Shown: piece by piece, positions 10,701 to 22,368 of the stretch
Position numbering within the stretch: position 1 is the stretch's first letter
How the letters are laid out: every line of letters begins with the position of its first letter
Origin: Ceratobasidium sp. AG-K
Taxonomy: Eukaryota > Basidiomycota > Agaricomycetes > Cantharellales > Ceratobasidiaceae
Length of the DNA stretch: 64,000 nucleotides
Assembly: GCA_037039685.1 (NCBI GenBank)
Contig: JAWNGF010000004.1
Span: 868,001-932,000, forward strand
Reading direction: 5' to 3'
Translations under genes and position numbers: made by a program
Notes under the pieces: model-generated
The model's database searches: none
Told to the model about the DNA's origin: nothing
The model's input: the letters and a program-made list of their open reading frames with translations, nothing else

Positions 10701-11736
10701 GGTGACGCTACACTCGTCCTCCCTCCCTTCTCGCTGTCCGAGTCCGACATGGCTCGCCTCAAGGAGATTGCCGAAAAGGTCGCCGTAGCGTTCGAGATCT
10801 CTGGTCCATACAATATGCAGATTATCCGACAGGAGCAGGGCCAAGGCCAGGACGCCGCGCTCAAGGTCATCGAGTGCAACTTGCGTGCGTCTAGGAGTTT
10901 CCCATTCGTCAGCAAGGTCTTGGGAAAGAACTTTATCCAGATCGCATCGGCGGCGATTACGGGAGAGAATGTCCCCGAGCCGATTGATGTCATGAAAGAG
11001 AAGAGGGACTACTACTCGGTCAAGGTCGCTCAGTTCTCCTGGACCCGGCTGGGCGGAGCAGATCCTTTCCTCGGTGTCGGTGAGTGTCACCTTTACAAGT
11101 AGGGTTGGAATGTGCTGAGTATATGCGTCACACAGAAATGGCCAGTACTGGTGAAGTTGCTTCGTTCGGCAAGGACGTACACGAGGCGTACTGGGCGTCC
11201 CTTCTCAGTACCACAGGTTTCAAGCCTCCCAAACTTGGATCTAGCATGCTCATCGGTGGCGACATCTCCAAACCCGAAATGGTTACTATCGCAAAGCAGT
11301 TGATTGAACTTGGGTTCAAGCTACACTGCTCTTCCCCCAAAGTGGAGCAATTCCTCAACTCGATTCCATACGTGTCGTGTAAGCGTATCTTCTTCCCTAC
11401 GAAAGATAAGCGTAAGCTCCGCGAGGTCTTTGACGAGCACAATATTCAATGCGTTATCAATATCGCCAAGTCGAGGGGGAAGGACGCTGTAGATGAGGAT
11501 TACGTTGCGCGAAGGTAGGCTCATAACCGCGAATAGGTCGTGTCTTTACTTATTGTGTATACTAAAGGAATGCGGTCGACTTTGGCCTTCCGCTGCTGAA
11601 TAATGCGCGATGCGCTCAGCTGTTCGTTGAGGCACTCGCGAAGAAGATTCCAGAGGGTGCATTGCGGCCGTATTATGAAGGGCGCATTCCTTCCGAAGTC
11701 AAGTCGTGGCGGGAATTCGTTGGTCACGCTGCCTGA
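7773..11736 (+). CDS. CPA2: Carbamoyl-phosphate synthase, arginine-specific, large subunit (mitochondrial)
   Basis: Makes carbamoyl phosphate from bicarbonate, ATP and glutamine-derived ammonia for arginine synthesis, with a separate small (glutaminase) subunit. Ten exons are joined by nine introns: 8422-8466, 8727-8773, 9001-9056, 9072-9117, 9569-9615, 10166-10212, 10409-10459, 11080-11135 and 11515-11567. The CDS is 3516 nt, exactly 1171 codons plus TGA, the normal length for this subunit. Residues 1 to about 55 are basic and Ser/Ala-rich ([17 protein letters not shown]..), a mitochondrial presequence. The first ATP-grasp half starts [20 protein letters not shown] and includes [10 protein letters not shown] and the Leu/Arg-rich [19 protein letters not shown]. 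The second half carries [12 protein letters not shown] and [12 protein letters not shown], and the MGS-like regulatory domain closes the protein. No aspartate transcarbamoylase is fused, which excludes the pyrimidine enzyme. Intron 6 is GC-AG and exon 4 is only 15 nt. Confidence 0.95.
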
Positions 11737-11904
11737 AATTAAAACACTGTGGGGGAAGGGGGGATGTTTGCTTTGTTTATCGTAATCCTTGATTTTGATT
11801 TCTTTATCCCTTCTGTATGCGTTATGATTGAACTGTTATCTTGGTCGGATGAAGAAAGTAAAACAAATTCGCTTCAAAAATATATGGATGACTATTTTCC
11901 TCAG
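11737..11904. other. 3' flank of carbamoyl-phosphate synthase and entry into duplicated sequence
   Basis: The presumed 3' UTR runs into the sequence shared with window position 1 at 11842. A plus-strand frame reads through it into the TPR fragment, but its N-terminal half is AT-rich 3' UTR sequence. Confidence 0.4.
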
Positions 11905-12183
11905 GTTGTTCCGCTGCGTAGGACGCCTGGTCATTCTGGTGCCCGCCGTTACGGTGAAATGTTGGACCAAATTGAGGACTGAGGCTCGACTCCGCAAAAA
12001 TCGCACACAGCCTGATCCATAAGATTCCTTCCTTGGTTAGCATTCCAAATTTCAGGTGAACTTGAGCTACTTTCAGCGCTGGCCGTTGATGTGCTCAGCA
12101 GGAGATTTGGTGAAAAGCATCCCGATACTCTAGAGGCTGAGGCTTCCCTCAAGGCTATTCTAGATACGATTTCCAAACGCTAG
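11905..12183 (+). CDS. 3' end of a TPR-repeat protein gene, right copy (5' exons absent)
   Basis: Same two exons as at 64-342, with the GT-AG intron and terminal RRFGEKHPDTLEAEASL..ISKR stop. Here the upstream sequence is the 3' flank of carbamoyl-phosphate synthase, only 168 bases after its stop. No further TPR exons are visible, so in this copy the gene has no recognisable promoter or N-terminus and is probably a fragment. Confidence 0.45.
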
Positions 12184-12675
12184 ACACCGGCAAGTACCCC
12201 TGCGCTTGTATTCCAATTTCCTCTGTACTTACCCTCTCATATAGCTAAATTATCTTCTATGGAGTGCGAGCGCAACACAGTAAAAAATGTCCCGTTTGCA
12301 GTTGGGACGCAAACTTACTATTCGTTTTCTGATCGAGGGATATGTTTCATCAAGAATTTAACCGAGGTTGGTGTTGTAGACTTGGGAGTGTTTGTTCTTG
12401 GTCTGTTTGTGATTCTTGAGTTCAAGGGAATCTGGAATTCATTCTACCCACCATGCTCACTATAAGCCTATCCTAGATGGCGAAGTATTGCTGTTTACAA
12501 CAGAAACGACTGGATTTACGACGATTTACAAATGGAGATCATTTACATATGCTGGGCGAATAATTGGATTTCGTCAAATTCGTTAATGTGGGCCATCCAC
12601 CACTCATCCCTAGACCAATCGTCTATACTGCAGTAAGTCGCTCTGAGGACGTGTTGATACATATAACAAGTTAAA
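12184..12675. other. Intergenic, right copy
   Basis: Equivalent of 343-836 with a few substitutions. A 2-nt deletion relative to the left copy occurs near 12641 (gctctgagg against gctctctgagg). Nothing functional was recognised. Confidence 0.5.
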
Positions 12676-14726
12676 TCAAAGCACATAACGGAACCCCTCT
12701 GCCTTGTCCGCATGAACGGCCGTGTTCGGGGTGTCACTTGGGTTTGGTTCACCCTCCCGACGGTCCCGACGACGGTTTTCAAGGTGCAAAAGGAAGGACA
12801 GCAAGAGCGCAAGTAACACACCCCACCACGCAAAACCACAGCAGATTGCAAAGCCACGAGTATATGCGGGGCTGTCGCGCGACGGGTAAATGTAGGAACC
12901 AAGTACAGCCATGCTGTGCCCAATCGTATTCAGCATGGCCATGTTGACCCCTCGGCGAGTTTCGGACCCGGCATTTCCGGTAGTCCATGACATGCTGGAC
13001 CAGACATTTACCAGTTCAGGGCGGTGCTACGATATCTGCACTGGTGGACTTACGCTAATGGGATGCCGCAATACGTGCCAGTCACGGCGAGGAAAATTGC
13101 GCCATAACGAGCTTTTGTACTCGTAGTGGGAACGGTCAACCTGAGTACGCGTCAAAACGGGCGTATCAATATCGCGAGGTTGCTTACAGTATGGTATACC
13201 CTATCCCGCTAAGTGCCAATACACCAGCGACAAACGGCCCGCGTACTTTCAGTCGGTCACTCATCTTTGCGACGATGAGCATTACGACACCAGCGCAAGC
13301 ATACGGGGGGACAGTCATGAGCTGCGCCTTGGCATTTGTATAACCCAAGGTTTTAACAATTGATGGTAGGAACACCGAGATCGAGGAAAGTGCAACGTTG
13401 AGAGACTGGTACATGAGACAAATCTGTGCCCCAAAAGTCAGCATGTTATCCCAGTCGTTCCTGCATATATGCGCACCATCCACGCTTTATAGTCAGTGAA
13501 ACTCATGAGTACGTGTTTCCAATTGATGGTTCGGCCTTCGGAAGCAACTTCCCTGTTGAGGCGTCGTTGAGCCAATTTACGTTCATCTTCGGAGAGCAAC
13601 TTGGTTGTCTCGGGGCGGGATGGCAAGTACAAGAGGACCAGAATGCCAACCAGTATTGTAGGCAACCCCTCAATCAAGCTAGATAATAAGTCAGTAGATG
13701 GCAGAGGCATTAAGTACACTGTACCAACAAAAGGATTCTCCACGTTGCGATATGAGACTTGATGTGCTGTACTCCATAGGCAATTAGACCTCCAAACGCC
13801 CCAGCAAGGGGTGCGGCACTAATGAAGAACGACGTGCGGAAGCCGTGCTCAGACTTAAGGTAGAATAACGAGTAATAGAAAGGAATAACAGGGCCACTGA
13901 ACTCCATTGGTAAGGATGTACCGGAAAAGAATACACATGAACTTACAAGCCAGCCTCGAAGAGACCCAGGAAGTAACGGGCGGTCGTAATACCGGCATAG
14001 TTGAAAGCTGCCGCTTGAAGGGACGAAGCGGCACCCCACGCAATAGTCACTACCCCAATAACAATATTTGGGGGCTGCTCAGGCAGTGGTGAGAGTATAC
14101 ATGCTGATGAAGCTGTAAGAATACGAACAAATCGTTTGGCGCTCAAGGTGAGGGGAATTTCTGTAAACATTCAGATGTAAGCGTGAGTTGGCTTGAAGTA
14201 ACTCTAGAATACTGACGCCAACAAAGGTAGGCAATGTCTATCCGAAACTCTTAGTCAGATGAGCAGAAACGATCAGCGAATGGGGCTCACAAAACATGGC
14301 AGACAACAACGCAAACTGGTTGCCCGACTCGTCATTAGGCATAAGTGTCGACTCCAGTCCCTGCAATTTGGCATTTCCGAGATCTAGCAGGCGCATAAGT
14401 GTTATGAAAAAGCGGGGTTTGTGTTACTTACTGCTCCTGTCGAGGTCTAGAGGGGCATCAGTCAGAAGCAGTCGTTGGTTTGAGTATCAAGTAACTCACA
14501 AGCAAGCAGGTAGAGGATAAACGTAATGGGCATAATCATGAGGTCGAGCTTCTCGGGGTGTCAGTGTCATAACTAGAAAAGGTGGCATTCCTAATACCTT
14601 TCTTACGAGACGGCGCTCAGCCTTGTCCACAGGCACGGCCATCTTGACCTTGCCCCCATCTGGTGCATGGTCCAACTGCTGAGGCACCTCCTTCTCGACG
14701 TCAACGTTTTGGTTGTTGGCGGACAT
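12676..14726 (-). CDS. MFS transporter, anion:cation symporter family, right copy
   Basis: Near-identical paralogue of the gene at 837-2885 with the same exons, start (MSANNQNVDVEKEV; an alternative ATG at 14741) and C-terminus (EGFRYVL). The 54-nt intron after EIPLTLSAKRF reads gttcgtat..gagcag here and is 2 nt shorter in the left copy, with no effect on the protein. All exons are open, so both copies could be functional. Amino-acid differences between copies are almost nil, pointing to a very recent duplication or to two alleles placed in tandem. Confidence 0.85.
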
Positions 14727-15477
14727 GGCTCCTTCAATCAAACAAGCGGGGTTGAAGAGAGTGGGGGGCTACTTAGCCTCTCCGCCTAGGTTATATACCT
14801 CCCACGGGGCTCCGCGAACCGCACAACATACCGCAGCCCCATATCACCGTTGATATGTCTTTAGCCGGCCAAGAGGGCGTATCCGCATTCTGTTTAGAAA
14901 GCACAACGATCCTGGCCGACAGAGAATCTGAAATGACCGGTCCGAGAGTCCAATCCACCAATCCGTGCGCTAGAGAACCAAATTGGGGCGAGAATGATGG
15001 TTTAGCCGAGACTCTTGGCGGGAGGTATTCTTAGAAGCGGACAGAAATAGGTAACAAAAGCCAGTCATTTTGTCATCCGAGTTATCAATAAGTCCGGTAA
15101 ACCCAAAATCTCAGGGAAATGTGTGGAAGAGAACCGCCAGCGGGTCACGGGAATTGTGTCGTGTACGTATCGTGTGCGAGGCCAAGACGAGCTCTATCGG
15201 CACGAATGTAGATAGGATGCATGGCAAGCACATGGAATGTAGAGAAGAACAAACGTAATTCTAGTCTCTGCCTATCATACATATTATAATCGGCTGCAGG
15301 GCAACGGCTCTGGAAGTTAGATATAGACTTCTTGTATCATATGTATCATGCCTGTTGTGATCAATGAAAGAAGCCAAAAAAAAAAGTTCAATTATGCGAC
15401 AGAAAATCAATGATCGGCTAAATGAAATGGGTAAAACAAGTCCACGTTTTATAAGCTTTGAGAAAGGAAAAAAAGAT
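14727..15477. other. Intergenic, MFS promoter to tRNA (right copy)
   Basis: Copy of 2886-3636. It holds the TATA box (14791-14797) of the MFS gene and an AT-rich end with the oligo-T terminator of the tRNA. No gene is supported. Confidence 0.5.
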
Positions 15478-15558
15478 TGCGTGAAAGGGGAATCGAACCC
15501 CTGGCTAATCGAATGATGCTTCTGGCAACGATTAAGGTTACCACTACCCCATTCACGC
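15478..15558 (-). tRNA. tRNA-Gly (GCC) with a 10-nt intron, right copy
   Basis: Identical to the tRNA at 3637-3717, with the intron at 15513-15522. A single base is missing just upstream (accgtgaag against accgttgaag near 15592), outside the gene. Confidence 0.88.
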
Positions 15559-15823
15559 TTGTTACTAAGCCCGGCAATATTAGACATTACCGTGAAGTGA
15601 TAATGTTTTCAGACACAAACTGCCATAATCCCCGACATGCCTCAAAAGCCATCGCTTAATTGGACTAATGAACGGCATATATTGAATAATAGTCATCTAA
15701 TAATTGCGCGTCCAAATTCCTATCTACAAAACATGCCAGCACGAAAAATGAATGTAAAGTAAAACCTGTGATATGCAACGAAAAAATGTCTTGAAGTGTC
15801 TTGAAAATCTACGAACCCCACGT

Positions 15824-18800
15824 CTAACCCTCAGCCATACCCCTATTCGCACCCTTGCGACTCTTCATCTTTCGCTGCCTGAGACGATTTTGTTCTTCAG
15901 GAGGCGGGACAAACCCAAGTGCACCAGCCTTGGGGTGTGCAGTCGTCGCACCCGGGGTGGCCGAGTCTGGAGCAGCCATTGCGTCTGCGCCCGTACCCAG
16001 CGGGAGATGCTCACTCGACCCAGCGGCGTCCATCAGGTCGGTGATCTCTTCTCGGTCTTCGGAACGGAAGCGTTGTTCGAGTTCGGGACGAGATTGTTGG
16101 ATGAGTACGGGTTGGGCTGAGCTGCTGCATGTGATACCCAGTTGCCGGGAATAGAACTGGGCTGCGGCGTGGAAGGCGGTTTTACGTGCGTTGCGCATAC
16201 CCCAGTCTTGCCATGTTCTAAAAATAATCCATCAATTGGAGGGTCGAGGATTAGACTTGGGGACGTACCCGTTGTGCGGAATGCCCATTGTGATCTCCAA
16301 GGACCTCTGGAAATCGATGTGCTGGAGGACAACACCAGTAGGAGGGTCGTACCATCGGTTGTCGTCGGATCGGAGCCACTCGTTCATCTTTTGTTCCAGT
16401 TGGTCGAGTTTGGCAAGAGGTGTGCGCCAGTCGACTTGGAGCGTGAGACCTTCGAATTGTTTCTGGAACGAGGGTCAGTGACTGTGACATCATAAGGGTC
16501 AGTGGAGCTTACCCCGCTGCGCCGAACGTTGGTACTATCATGAACCAAAGTCAGCATACACTCACACGAACAAATATTGTGCGCACATGAACTTGGTGAA
16601 CAAGTTGCTATTGAAGTAATACAACGTCGTTCCATCCGAGCGTACAAACTCGGTAGCGAATAGACCCATGCGCTTGACGATGAGGTTTTCTTGCTCGATG
16701 AATACACGGTCACCAGTATCGAATGGACTAGACAAATGTTAGTGTGCGAATGTGACAGGGAGTGGATTGGCGTACTGAGTGACAAAGATGAACATAATAG
16801 CATCGAATGCGGAGCTTGCGGCGTTCTTGAAGATGAAGCTAAGCGCGATACCGAGCGAATAAACCGAGGTGAGACTATCTCCAATGGATACTCCGAAAAC
16901 ACTCAGAGAGACTAATGGCAACGATTAGTTCCGGTAATGTAAATCTATTGAAGTCAAACTTACTGAAGAACAAGATGACAGCGGCAAAGAACAGCAAGAT
17001 CCTATCGAGAGTCGAAATCGCGGCACTGATATCCCTGGAATCAAATGCGTTAGAGTAATCCTTGTCAAGTCAATGGTCGACATACTTCATACTACGACTC
17101 AAGAATCGACGCTCGCGATACACCTTGACGACCATAGTCTTAATCTCCGCTCGAGTAATATCATCGTTTCCGTCCTTGTCAAACACCTTGAACGCAGCTC
17201 GAGCCTCATCCGGAGTCGCATACGCAGGGAAGAAATCAGCCGGGATGAGGTACGTCCGACGGCGATCTTGTTTAAGATTAAAGTAGATATCACGGGCGAT
17301 TTTCTGCACCGGGTCAGTACGCAACCAATGCACTTCGAGGTAAACTGACCTTGGCCTCTTTAGCGCTGCCCATCTTAAACTTGAGCCCCGTCTCGTCCCC
17401 AGCCCCACCCATTCCACCCGGACCTCCGTTTGCACCTCGCATATTTCGAGCATCATGCATCACAGCACGCTTGACCGTCCGCGCAGCCTGAGCCAACAAC
17501 TCATCCGCGCCGTCCTTGTCCTTATCAGGCGTCGACCGGCGAGGAGGGTACGAATGACGATTAACCGAGCTCGGAGACTTGGAACGCGAGCGAGAGCGAG
17601 ACCTTTCCTTATCCTTGCTCTTGAACCAGCCGCGGCTGCTCCGGCCTTTGCCCTTGCCTTTACCAGTGTCTGTGTCGGGGAGACCTTCTTCGATGAGCAT
17701 TGGGTCGCGTTCGAGCCGCCCACCAAAGTAGGAAGAAGATTGGCCTGGGGCGTGGGCTTTGCGTTTGGGTTTGTAGTCTCTGAGGTGGTCTATGACTTTG
17801 ATAGCCGTGCTGACCGTGTCGAGGCGTTCTTGGTAGGCAGTCTTGTGGAATGAAATGGCTGCAAGAAATCAGTATCAACTCGCATAACCAAAATACCAAG
17901 ACCTACCAATGAATTGCGTCACCATTTTCTGCGCACAATAAAGTAAAGTCAAGAAAAAGATAAACATAATCACTTGGTAGACCTGCCATAAAAGGAGCAC
18001 GCGCATCAATCAGTTATCAGGCACATGACCACCCTAAAACGCGCTCCGCTTACGATTGGGGTATAGCGCGCCACGCTAGCCGATTCGTTCGACGGGTCGT
18101 ACAGTTTATAAATCTTGGTAAAAAGAATGACCCAGGCGACCCAGGCCGTGGCGGCGTAAAACGGCGGTTTGATCCATCCCTTGGTGGCGTTGTAGACTTC
18201 GATCCGGGACTTGAGTTGTTCCGAGACTGTGCCCCAGACGGTGTCGACTGCGAATGCGAGGATGTGTGGGACAAGGTCGATGAGGACGGCAATGTACCAA
18301 GAGACGAGAACATTGGCGGCTGCCCAAAAGAGCCAGGCTGAGACGGTGTTGGTGACATAGGTACGGTGTTCTGTGCGATTAGGTTCTAGGTAATAGATGC
18401 GAAGGATAATGGGAGCGGCTGCGAGCAAGCCGGCAGTGATGGTGGATCCAATGAGTGTGGAGAAAAAGAAGATGATAATTCTAAAGGAAATTAGCCAGGG
18501 GACAAAATGGAAAGATAGACCCACCGAGTACAACCGCACCCAGTGCGAACCTTTTTGCGTTGTCCAGTGGTACGCTCAAACTTGGCCTCTTCCTCAAGAA
18601 GGTCGTCGTCGTCGCTCCAGTTGTACTCTTCGTCAAAGTCTTCGTCATAGTCGCTCCCAATCGTGCTTGGGGCCATGCTCATCGACGACTGGGCGCGGCT
18701 CGGTACGGGCCGAGTGGGTTTGGGCAGCTCCCCGCCGTCGTCGTCAGGATATCGCACATGGGGCTTGTCCTCCTTGTGTTCGCGGTCATAGTCGGGTGGC

Positions 18801-19003
18801 TGTGCTCTGTCGATGACCTCTTGCGACTTGGACGCATCGACGCGATAGGGCGGGGTGGGCGGCGGGCCGTCTTCAGCTGAGAAAAAATCGCTCCGAGACT
18901 GCTGCGACATGCCCAGATGCGGAATTCGCAACCGCGCCTCGTGAGGTCTCAAGGTCGATCCCTCGTGGGGTTCGTCGTGCTCGTTGGACCGCCGCGTCGA
19001 CAT
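15824..19003 (-). CDS. EF-hand MscS-like mechanosensitive channel (Msy1/2-like), intact copy
   Basis: A mechanosensitive channel of the fungal/plant MscS family, related to fission yeast Msy1/Msy2, which act in ER membranes and calcium handling under hypo-osmotic stress. It starts MSTRRSNEHDEPHEG. It then shows an acidic stretch (DYDEDFDEEYNWSDDDD), three or more N-terminal TM helices (IIIFFFSTLIGSTITAGLL, WLFWAAANVLVSWYIAVLI, AATAWVAWVILFTKI) and an Arg/Ser-rich loop (RSRSRSRSKSPSS). An EF-hand loop with all acidic ligands (DKDGNDDITRAE) follows, then the pore-lining MscS region (SLTSVYSLGIALSFIFKNAA, PFDTGDRVFI) and a polar tail ending RKGANRGMAEG. Many short introns split it; total length is roughly 850-900 residues. 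It diverges from the zinc-cluster gene across 185 bp. Confidence 0.88.
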
Positions 19004-19188
19004 GGCTCCTTGACGATGGCGAAAAGAACAGAATGTCAGTGCTAAAGTAAGCCGGCAATATCTGGGGTTGTGACGTCAAAGGGTTCGGCCCTGAGACCCT
19101 GCTTCGGTTGTTTCAACGTCCGCGCACGGGCCACAGGGCGGATTGCAAGAGACGCCCGGCGTTTGTTAGGCTTGTCGTAGACCCGACC
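19004..19188. promoter_or_regulatory. Divergent promoter, channel gene / zinc-cluster gene
   Basis: Only 185 bases separate the two start codons. A perfect palindromic CRE, TGACGTCA, lies at 19071-19078, a known site for ATF/CREB-type bZIP factors that act in stress and calcium responses. This shared promoter is missing from the truncated left copy of the channel gene. Confidence 0.5.
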
Positions 19189-21885
19189 ATGGACGAACCC
19201 GAGCCGACGACACGGCGACAGAGCCGGAGAGTAACAGTACCACCCTCGACCCACAACTTGCGAGATTTACGGGATGCGCGTGTCTGCGAGACTTGTCGAA
19301 GTGAGTCGGGTATCCATTGTTGAGGCGATACGACTGACGATTGTGTAGAACTAAAGATCAAATGTTCGGGGGACAAGCCATGCACATGGTGTACACAAAA
19401 GGGCGCTACTTGCGAGTATGATGAACCCCCTCGCCAGTCGGGTCGTGCCACTGCCTCTACGTCCAACGCGGGTCGTAAGCGGCCTGCCCCTACATCGAGT
19501 TACGCCCAGATCAAGGAATCCAGGCAACGAAAACGTGCAGCTGCGGCACAAACCTCGTGTGATTTTTGTCGCAGTAAGTAACGTCGAATCGGCCGTTGCT
19601 ATCATTCACGATCGACAGATGACCTTCGTCGCAAATGCGATGGTCTGCGCCCCTCCTGCCAGTCTTGTATCAAACGCGGCGTTACTTGCGTCTACTCTGG
19701 TCCCGCTTCTGTCAATTCCTCAACGCCTACAACGACAGTACCTACCCCTCTCATACCCCAAACTAGCACTGTTACAGCCTCTGACGATGGTGACTCGGAC
19801 ATTATTATGGGTTCTCGGTCAGGAAGCCCGGACATTCCTCTCGCAGATGCATCCCAAGGCAATCCCAAACCTCCTTATCCACTCGGAAATGGTCTCGGCC
19901 ACGCTGGATCAACGCGGAATCCAGATGGGACCAACTGCACCAGGCCAGTGGCATGTTTCTTTTGCATCCGTGAGTACACCTATATTTGTCCTTGATCATA
20001 CTTAACCCCACGCAGAGGTCGAACTACCGTGTACGGGCGACTTCCCCACCTGCGTCAACTGCATCCGTCGAAACCGCTCCTGCTCATACCCCGACCCATC
20101 GAGCTATGCGCACCAATTCCCCCGCCAGAGCGCAATACACAGCCGCCAGCTGAAAGACCCCAGCCGAGGTCTCACCTCGCCTGGCAAATCACTCTCGCCC
20201 GGTAAAGTCCCCTCTCGGGGATCCTTTGATTCCTCGTCGCGAGGCGTACTTGACCCGTCTCCGCGTGGGATACTCGAACCGTCGTCGACGCTGCGCGGGA
20301 TCCTCGACCCCACGACTCCGACGCGGGGTGTGTTGGATACGTCGCGCGGTATTCTGGATGTGGGCGCACCTCGGAGCGCTATCGAGGCGCGAGGTACGCT
20401 CGACGCGCCTCAGCCCATGTTGCACCCGTCTCGTAGCTTGCCTGGGCCGTTGAACCAGCATCGTTCGGCACAGCCCCCTGCAACGCCAACTCCGCCTTCG
20501 ATGAGCGTGAGCCCCGACCCGTCGTCCGAGACCAGTAACATTCGCGTTGTTAATCCCAGCACCAACGCCAATGGCTCGCATTCGAGACAACACTCGTCCG
20601 ATCTCTCTCGATCCGCATCGCATGCCGAGCTTCGCACGCCCCGATCGAGCGACACATTTCGACACGTCCAAACCCCACCTCAATCCCAGTCCAGCGACCG
20701 AGACCGAGACAGGCGAAGCACATCGGCACTCTCGGGTGTCCTCGGAGACCTTCGCGGGCCCCAAACACCGGGCGGGAGTGCCAACCTCGGAGGCATCCTC
20801 GTATCCCCCTCTGGCCGTACGCGCGACGGTGCGAGTATGATGGGTCTAACGGGTCCGATTGTGACCAAGGAACGCGTTGATGGATTCGTCAACGAAGGCC
20901 CGGCGTCGTATCGCGCTAAAATCGAAAACGCCGCAAACCAGTCGCCACGACCGAATATCCAGCCGAGTACCGCTCAAGTGACTCAGCAGTCGCCCAGATC
21001 GACCAACCCCAGCCATCCGTGCAGCAGTCGCCTCGACCGTCTGCTCCCCAAACGCCTTCTGCGCCTTTGCAGCAATCCCCCAACGCCATGACGCAACAAT
21101 TGCCTAATACCATGGCACAACAATTGCCTAGGCCTACGAACCAGTCCACACCCACCAATCAGCAACTGCATCTATCTTCAGCCCCGGCACCTGGAAGTCA
21201 GTCGCCCAATGCACCTACAAATCAGTCTTCCCCTCAGCAACACCCTCCCCGACGAGACTCGACAGCCGACCAAACCCGAGCCCAGCCATCCGCCTACCCA
21301 GTCCAAGTCTCAAATGCGGGTTCCCCACGACGAGGTTCCAACCCTCCAACCGCTCCTCGCTCTATGACATCAGCCCTGGCATCGATCGCACTTCCCCCTC
21401 GCCCCCCTCAACCACTCAACCAAGAGGGACACTACGAAACAGGCCGGGACCTGGTAATCGGCCGGGCCCGTGGACAGGGAGAATATGACTGGAGAGCCCG
21501 CTCGGGCTCGGGGTCCGGTTCCGCCCCGGGGAGGTACGAGCGAGAACGAGAGCGGCGAGACGAGCGGGATCGAGATTGGAGGGATGACAGGCGTGATCCG
21601 TTGCCCGATCGACGAGACTCGATGGAGTGGCGCGAACCCCTCCCGGATCGACGTGACTCATTGAGCAGACGCGAGCCACTGCTCGATCGAGATCGGCCCG
21701 AACGCGAATGGCCACCTATGCCACCCAATTGGCGGTCCTCTCCCCCGCATTCACACCCTTTGCCGAGTAAAAGCGGGAGCCCGCCCGGGTCGTCTGCGCG
21801 CGCTGGGTCTGGGGGCAATAGCCCGCGGGGGACGTATCTCCGTGCCGAGTCCCGGTCTTCGCCGATGGATATGGATAGCAGTTGA
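19189..21885 (+). CDS. Triple zinc-cluster (Zn2Cys6-like) protein, with an apparent frameshift
   Basis: Likely a DNA-binding regulator. Introns at 19301-19348, 19574-19618 and 19970-20015 join three cysteine clusters. Cluster 1 (CETCRKLKIKC..CTWC..C) and cluster 3 (CFFCIQVELPC..CVNC..C) have canonical CX2CX6CX5-6CX2CX6C spacing. Cluster 2 (CDFCRNDLRRKC..CQSC..C) has seven residues between Cys 2 and 3. The rest is low-complexity: repeated RG(I/V)L(D/E) motifs, Ser/Pro/Gln-rich stretches, and a strongly charged Arg/Asp/Glu tail with a PLPDRRDS motif used twice. No fungal-specific TF middle domain was recognised. The frame set by the introns stops at 21091, while the next frame is open from 20920 to the stop at 21885 with the same Q/S/P style. 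One base seems to be missing near 20996, through an indel, sequence error or missed intron. The last 360 bases are duplicated at 34275-34638. Confidence 0.75.
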
Positions 21886-22213
21886 TCGGCGATCAAAATA
21901 TGCACGTGGTTTTTGAGATTTCCCTCTCTTGAGATTGTAGTTCGCGTATACAGTTAGGCATTATATTTATATTTGGATTCTCGTTCTGGATTGCTGCTTT
22001 CGATGATACGAAGATACTTAAATTTGCGTGTGCCTGCTGCCCGGCCCACGTGACGAATAAATACGAGAGTCGTCCAGGTTGGGAAGGCCTATGGGTAAAT
22101 GTCAGAATTTGCGTTGCCCAGCCCAGGGGCAACATGCGTGGGAAGCCTTACGATGGGCTTGATAGAACCAATGGAGTGTGTTTGATGGGATACTGGCATC
22201 TATTAAACTGGAG

Positions 22214-22368
22214 TTTCCTCCTGGGAACAGGGATGTGGATGGAGGGCTCCCAAGTCCTCCAGAGGTCCCCCGAGCTTATGGGACTTTCCCGAGGACCTTG
22301 GGAGAAGTTACGTGCTCCTGAAGAGGACTCGGGAGCCCTCCATCCACATCTTCATTCCCAGGAGGAAA
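22214..22368. repeat. Foldback element 1 (46-bp imperfect inverted repeat), left copy
   Basis: Arms 22214-22259 and 22323-22368 match at 41 of 46 positions in inverted orientation, starting tttcctcctgggaa. Weaker complementarity continues outwards (catctatt, aaccaat). It looks like a small foldback or MITE-type element. The copy is at 34967-35121. Confidence 0.7.

Larger units (their letters stand above)
7092..18931. repeat. Tandem segmental duplication 1, right copy (full unit)
   Basis: This 11,840-bp stretch is the complete unit if the event was a simple head-to-tail duplication. It holds the 7.1-7.8 kb flank, carbamoyl-phosphate synthase, TPR fragment, MFS gene, tRNA-Gly and most of the channel gene. 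The part matching the left copy starts at 11842 (window position 1) and stops matching after 18931, where the real channel gene continues into its own 5' end. The model predicts another carbamoyl-phosphate synthase copy just left of the window. Confidence 0.85.

Noticed and set aside
7773..11736. Pyrimidine-type carbamoyl-phosphate synthase (URA2)
   Set aside because: No glutaminase domain precedes and no dihydroorotase/ATCase follows. The presequence and length fit the arginine-specific large subunit.
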